Origin: Sulfurimonas sp.
GTDB lineage: Bacteria > Campylobacterota > Campylobacteria > Campylobacterales > Sulfurimonadaceae
Assembly (NCBI GenBank): GCA_027858865.1
Contig: JAQIBW010000130.1
Span: 1-10,121, forward strand
Length of the DNA stretch: 10,121 bases
Reading direction: 5' to 3'
Positions 8,743 to 10,121 of this stretch are shown here, piece by piece. The translations under genes were made by a program, and so were the position numbers. The notes beneath the pieces were generated by a model. The model worked only from the letters and a program-made list of their open reading frames with translations. It was not told the origin of the DNA and did no database searches. The stretch's first letter is position 1, and each line of letters starts with the position of its first letter.

Positions 8743-8750
8743 TTTATATT
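8743..8750. promoter_or_regulatory. Candidate overlapping divergent -10 elements for selC and selA
   Basis: On the + strand, TATATT at 8745-8750 would start transcription near 8757, about 24 nt before the tRNA-Sec 5' end. On the - strand, TATAAA at 8748-8743 would start near 8736, about 16 nt before selA. The two hexamers overlap in a T-rich stretch, typical of Campylobacterota promoters, with no clear -35 boxes. selA could also be transcribed by read-through from selD. This is pattern-based only. Confidence 0.35.
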
Positions 8751-8759
8751 TTTTGTTGT

Positions 8760-8770
8760 AAACTTCAGTT
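8760..8770 (+). repeat. Shared 11-bp word upstream of selC
   Basis: AAACTTCAGTT occurs here, 10 bp before the tRNA-Sec 5' end on the selC coding strand. It recurs exactly on the - strand at 10105-10095, upstream of selD and in the same orientation relative to that gene. The core AACT-TC-AGTT is itself a small dyad. The role is unknown; a common operator for the selenium genes is a possible inference. Confidence 0.4.
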
Positions 8771-8780
8771 GTACAAGATT

Positions 8781-8881
8781 TGGGGGGCATGTGACCCTGG
8801 TTGGGCACCACAGGTTTCAACCCTGATTGGAGGTTTTGCTGACAAAACCTCGGGAGGTTCGATTCCTTCGCCTTCTCACCA
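8781..8881 (+). tRNA. selC: tRNA-Sec (anticodon TCA)
   Basis: About 101 nt with encoded CCA (8879-8881) and discriminator A8878. The anticodon arm is CAGG/CCTG (8811-8814/8822-8825) with a 7-nt loop and TCA at 8817-8819, which reads UGA. A long variable arm GAGGTTTTG/CAAAACCTC (8830-8838/8843-8851, 9 bp) caps with CTGA. The T arm is GGAGG/CCTTC with loop TTCGATT (8858-8864). The acceptor 3' strand 8870-8877 is 8 nt, which with the 5-bp T stem gives the 13-bp branch typical of bacterial tRNA-Sec. The acceptor 5' strand TGGGGGGC gives three G-U wobbles and a T-C mismatch at the terminal pair. The D stem (8791-8796/8803-8808) has one A-G mismatch or bulged A, and the anticodon stem base is A-A. 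The gene lies antisense to the selD-selA spacer, 3 bp from the end of selD. Confidence 0.93.
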
Positions 8882-8884
8882 AAC

Positions 8885-9919
8885 TTAGTACACGATTATC
8901 GGTCTATCGCCTCTTGGAATGATAGAACCAATCACACATGCGTAACCAAAAGTCAAATCTTCAACTCTTTTTACATATTCTTTTGCATCTTTTTCATTCA
9001 TAGATACTAAAAGTCCGCCTGATGTTTGGGCATCACTAAACATAAGTTCATACTTCTTAGCATCTCCGACAAAGGTAACCTTGTCTTCTAAATACTTCAT
9101 ATTTCTCTTAGTTCCGCCAGGGACTACATCTCTGTCTGCCAAGTCAAATGCATCTGCCATAATAGGGACACTTTTAGCATCTATGCTAATAGTTACATGC
9201 TCATTTGTAGATTCATATGCGTGACCTAAAAGACCAAAACCTGTAACATCTGTACAAGCACTTACCTCGTAATCCCCAAGAAGTCTAGACGGTAAGTGGT
9301 TTAGAGCTTCCATAACTTTTACAGCTTCAAGAGTTGTTGCAGTACTAAGTAAGTCTCTCTTTATAGCTGTAGTTAAAATTCCCATACCTATAGGCTTAGT
9401 CAAAACTAAGACATGCCCTATCTTAGGAGTATTGTTTCTTAACACTTTACTTGGATGTATCATCCCTGTTACACTTAGTCCATAATACATTTCAGGTGAT
9501 TCAATAGTATGACCACCTACTAAAACACCGCCGCACTCTTTTATCTTCTCATTTCCGCCTCTTAGGATTTCACTAAGAACTTCATAATCATGATTAGTCT
9601 TATCAAAACCTACAATATTTAGAGCAGTTTTAACTTCTGCTCCCATTGCAAATATGTCTGACAAAGAGTTTGCAGCTGCGATTTTCCCATATATAAACGG
9701 GTCATCAACAACAGGTGTAATAAAATCAACAGTTTGTACTAATGCTTCATTTTCATTTATCTTAAAAACAGAAGCATCTTCACTATTTTCAAATCCTACA
9801 AGTACATTTTCATTATCTGGTATAAGTGAGCGAATTGTATGTTTTAGATCTCCCGGACCCATCTTCGCTGCTCAACCAGCTGCTTGAACGAATTTCGTCA
9901 ATTTAGATTCGTTATTCAT
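8885..9919 (-). CDS. selD: Selenophosphate synthetase SelD, itself a selenoprotein (in-frame TGA = Sec16)
   Basis: Makes selenophosphate from selenide and ATP, the selenium donor for SelA. The full product is 344 aa, close to E. coli SelD (347). The N-terminus reads MNNESKLTKFVQAAG-U-AAKMGPGDLKHTI, where U is TGA at 9872-9874, aligned with the catalytic Cys17 of E. coli SelD; Lys19 corresponds to its essential Lys20. The PurM/AIRS-type N-domain (about 40-160) contains DFITPVVDDPFIYG (65-78) and GGH (135-137). The C-domain contains TDVTGFGLLGH (223-233), PGGTKRN (267-273) and DAQTSGGLL (296-304). Conserved SelD sequence on both sides of the TGA and a start at 9919 with AAGG 7 bp upstream rule out the shorter start at 9862, which would lack the active site. 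Synthesis of SelD therefore depends on the Sec machinery encoded next door. Confidence 0.96.
9827..9874 (-). promoter_or_regulatory. Candidate bacterial SECIS element in selD
   Basis: Starting at the Sec UGA, the mRNA can pair UGAG (9874-9871) with CUCA (9830-9827) and CGAA (9867-9864) with UUCG (9834-9831). Inside sits an apical hairpin AGAU (9864-9861)/AUCU (9849-9846) with an 11-nt loop, GGGUCCGGGAG, beginning 14 nt after the first base of UGA. One A (9864) is claimed by both helices, so they compete for it. Position and size suit SelB-recognised SECIS hairpins, and the GGUC in the loop recalls the GGUCU loop of E. coli fdhF. A SECIS must exist here if the TGA is decoded; the exact fold is inferred by eye. 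Confidence 0.55.
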
Positions 9920-10121
9920 ATTTAGCCTTAAAAGTATTTAATAAAGTATGTTATGGAGTAAGTGTAAGAAGTGTAGTAAAAGAGTTTATTACATTTATGT
10001 ACACCTAATCCATAGGTTAATGTTTACAATATTGTACTTTTTATATTGTTAAAGCAATATTAATAAAGTAAAATATTTTTTACCTTTTTATAAAAACTGA
10101 AGTTTTCTTTCAATATACTTC
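9920..10121. other. AT-rich spacer upstream of selD with a run of short inverted repeats
   Basis: No convincing gene is seen here. The stretch should hold the selD promoter, but I could not fix its -10 or -35. It contains six successive short dyads: TACAT/ATGTA (9990-10001), ACCTA/TAGGT (10003-10017), the perfect palindrome TACAATATTGTA (10025-10036), ATATTG/CAATAT (10043-10060), GTAAAA/TTTTAC (10068-10083) and AAAACT/AGTTTT (10093-10106). The last five centres are about 20-24 bp apart. The word AATATT recurs at 10028, 10056 and 10072. Regulatory sites are plausible, but chance is a real alternative in such AT-rich DNA. Confidence 0.45.
10095..10105 (-). repeat. Shared 11-bp word upstream of selD
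   Basis: On the - strand this reads AAACTTCAGTT, identical to the word just upstream of selC (8760-8770) and in the same orientation relative to its gene. It lies about 175 bp before the selD start. It is also part of the dyad AAAACT-GA-AGTTTT. Function is unknown. Confidence 0.4.

Noticed and set aside
8892..8930. Hairpin GGTCTATC...GATAGAACC just after selC as a tRNA terminator
   Set aside because: It has a bulge, a 12-nt loop and no T-tract, and lies within the conserved selD C-terminal coding region.
9872..9874. TGA interrupting the selD frame as a nonsense mutation (pseudogene)
   Set aside because: It sits exactly at the catalytic Sec/Cys position of SelD, conserved sequence continues on both sides, and the full Sec machinery is encoded alongside.
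9948..10052. 34-aa open frame on the + strand starting MLWSKCKKCSK with a CxxC pair
   Set aside because: No ribosome binding site, no further zinc-ribbon cysteine pair, and it lies across the inverted-repeat region; probably chance.
10093..10106. AAAACT-GA-AGTTTT followed by CTTT as an intrinsic terminator
   Set aside because: The stem is AT-rich with only about 5 usable pairs and no real T-run; too weak to call.

Overview
The window looks like chromosomal DNA from a Campylobacterota (epsilonproteobacterial) organism, most plausibly a Sulfurimonas-like sulfur oxidiser. This rests on strong AT-richness, T-rich promoter regions, compact operons with 1- to 8-base overlaps, and the character of the proteins; the genus is an inference. 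No mobile element, CRISPR array or rRNA is visible.

The left half (about 1-5501, + strand) is a four-gene efflux operon: a TolC-type outer-membrane factor, a short periplasmic adaptor, and an RND permease encoded as two consecutive polypeptides. Each half-permease carries one periplasmic porter region and about six membrane segments, and the break falls at the usual mid-protein cytoplasmic linker. Together the four products would form a tripartite pump across the cell envelope. The substrate cannot be read from the sequence.

A perfect 17-bp inverted repeat (5512-5546) separates this operon from the convergent right half, which is a complete selenocysteine-decoding cassette. On the - strand are selD (selenophosphate synthetase), selA (selenocysteine synthase) and selB (Sec-specific elongation factor, overlapping selA by 8 bp). 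The tRNA-Sec gene (selC) lies between selD and selA on the opposite (+) strand. SelD makes selenophosphate, SelA uses it to convert seryl-tRNA-Sec to selenocysteyl-tRNA-Sec, and SelB delivers that tRNA to UGA codons followed by a SECIS hairpin.

The main correction to a naive reading is that selD is itself a selenoprotein gene. Its true start is at 9919, and an in-frame TGA at 9872-9874 encodes the catalytic selenocysteine (Sec16). A standard gene call would begin at 9862 and lose the active site. The last 200 bp (9920-10121) contain no convincing gene but hold a run of short inverted repeats and an 11-bp word shared with the region upstream of selC.
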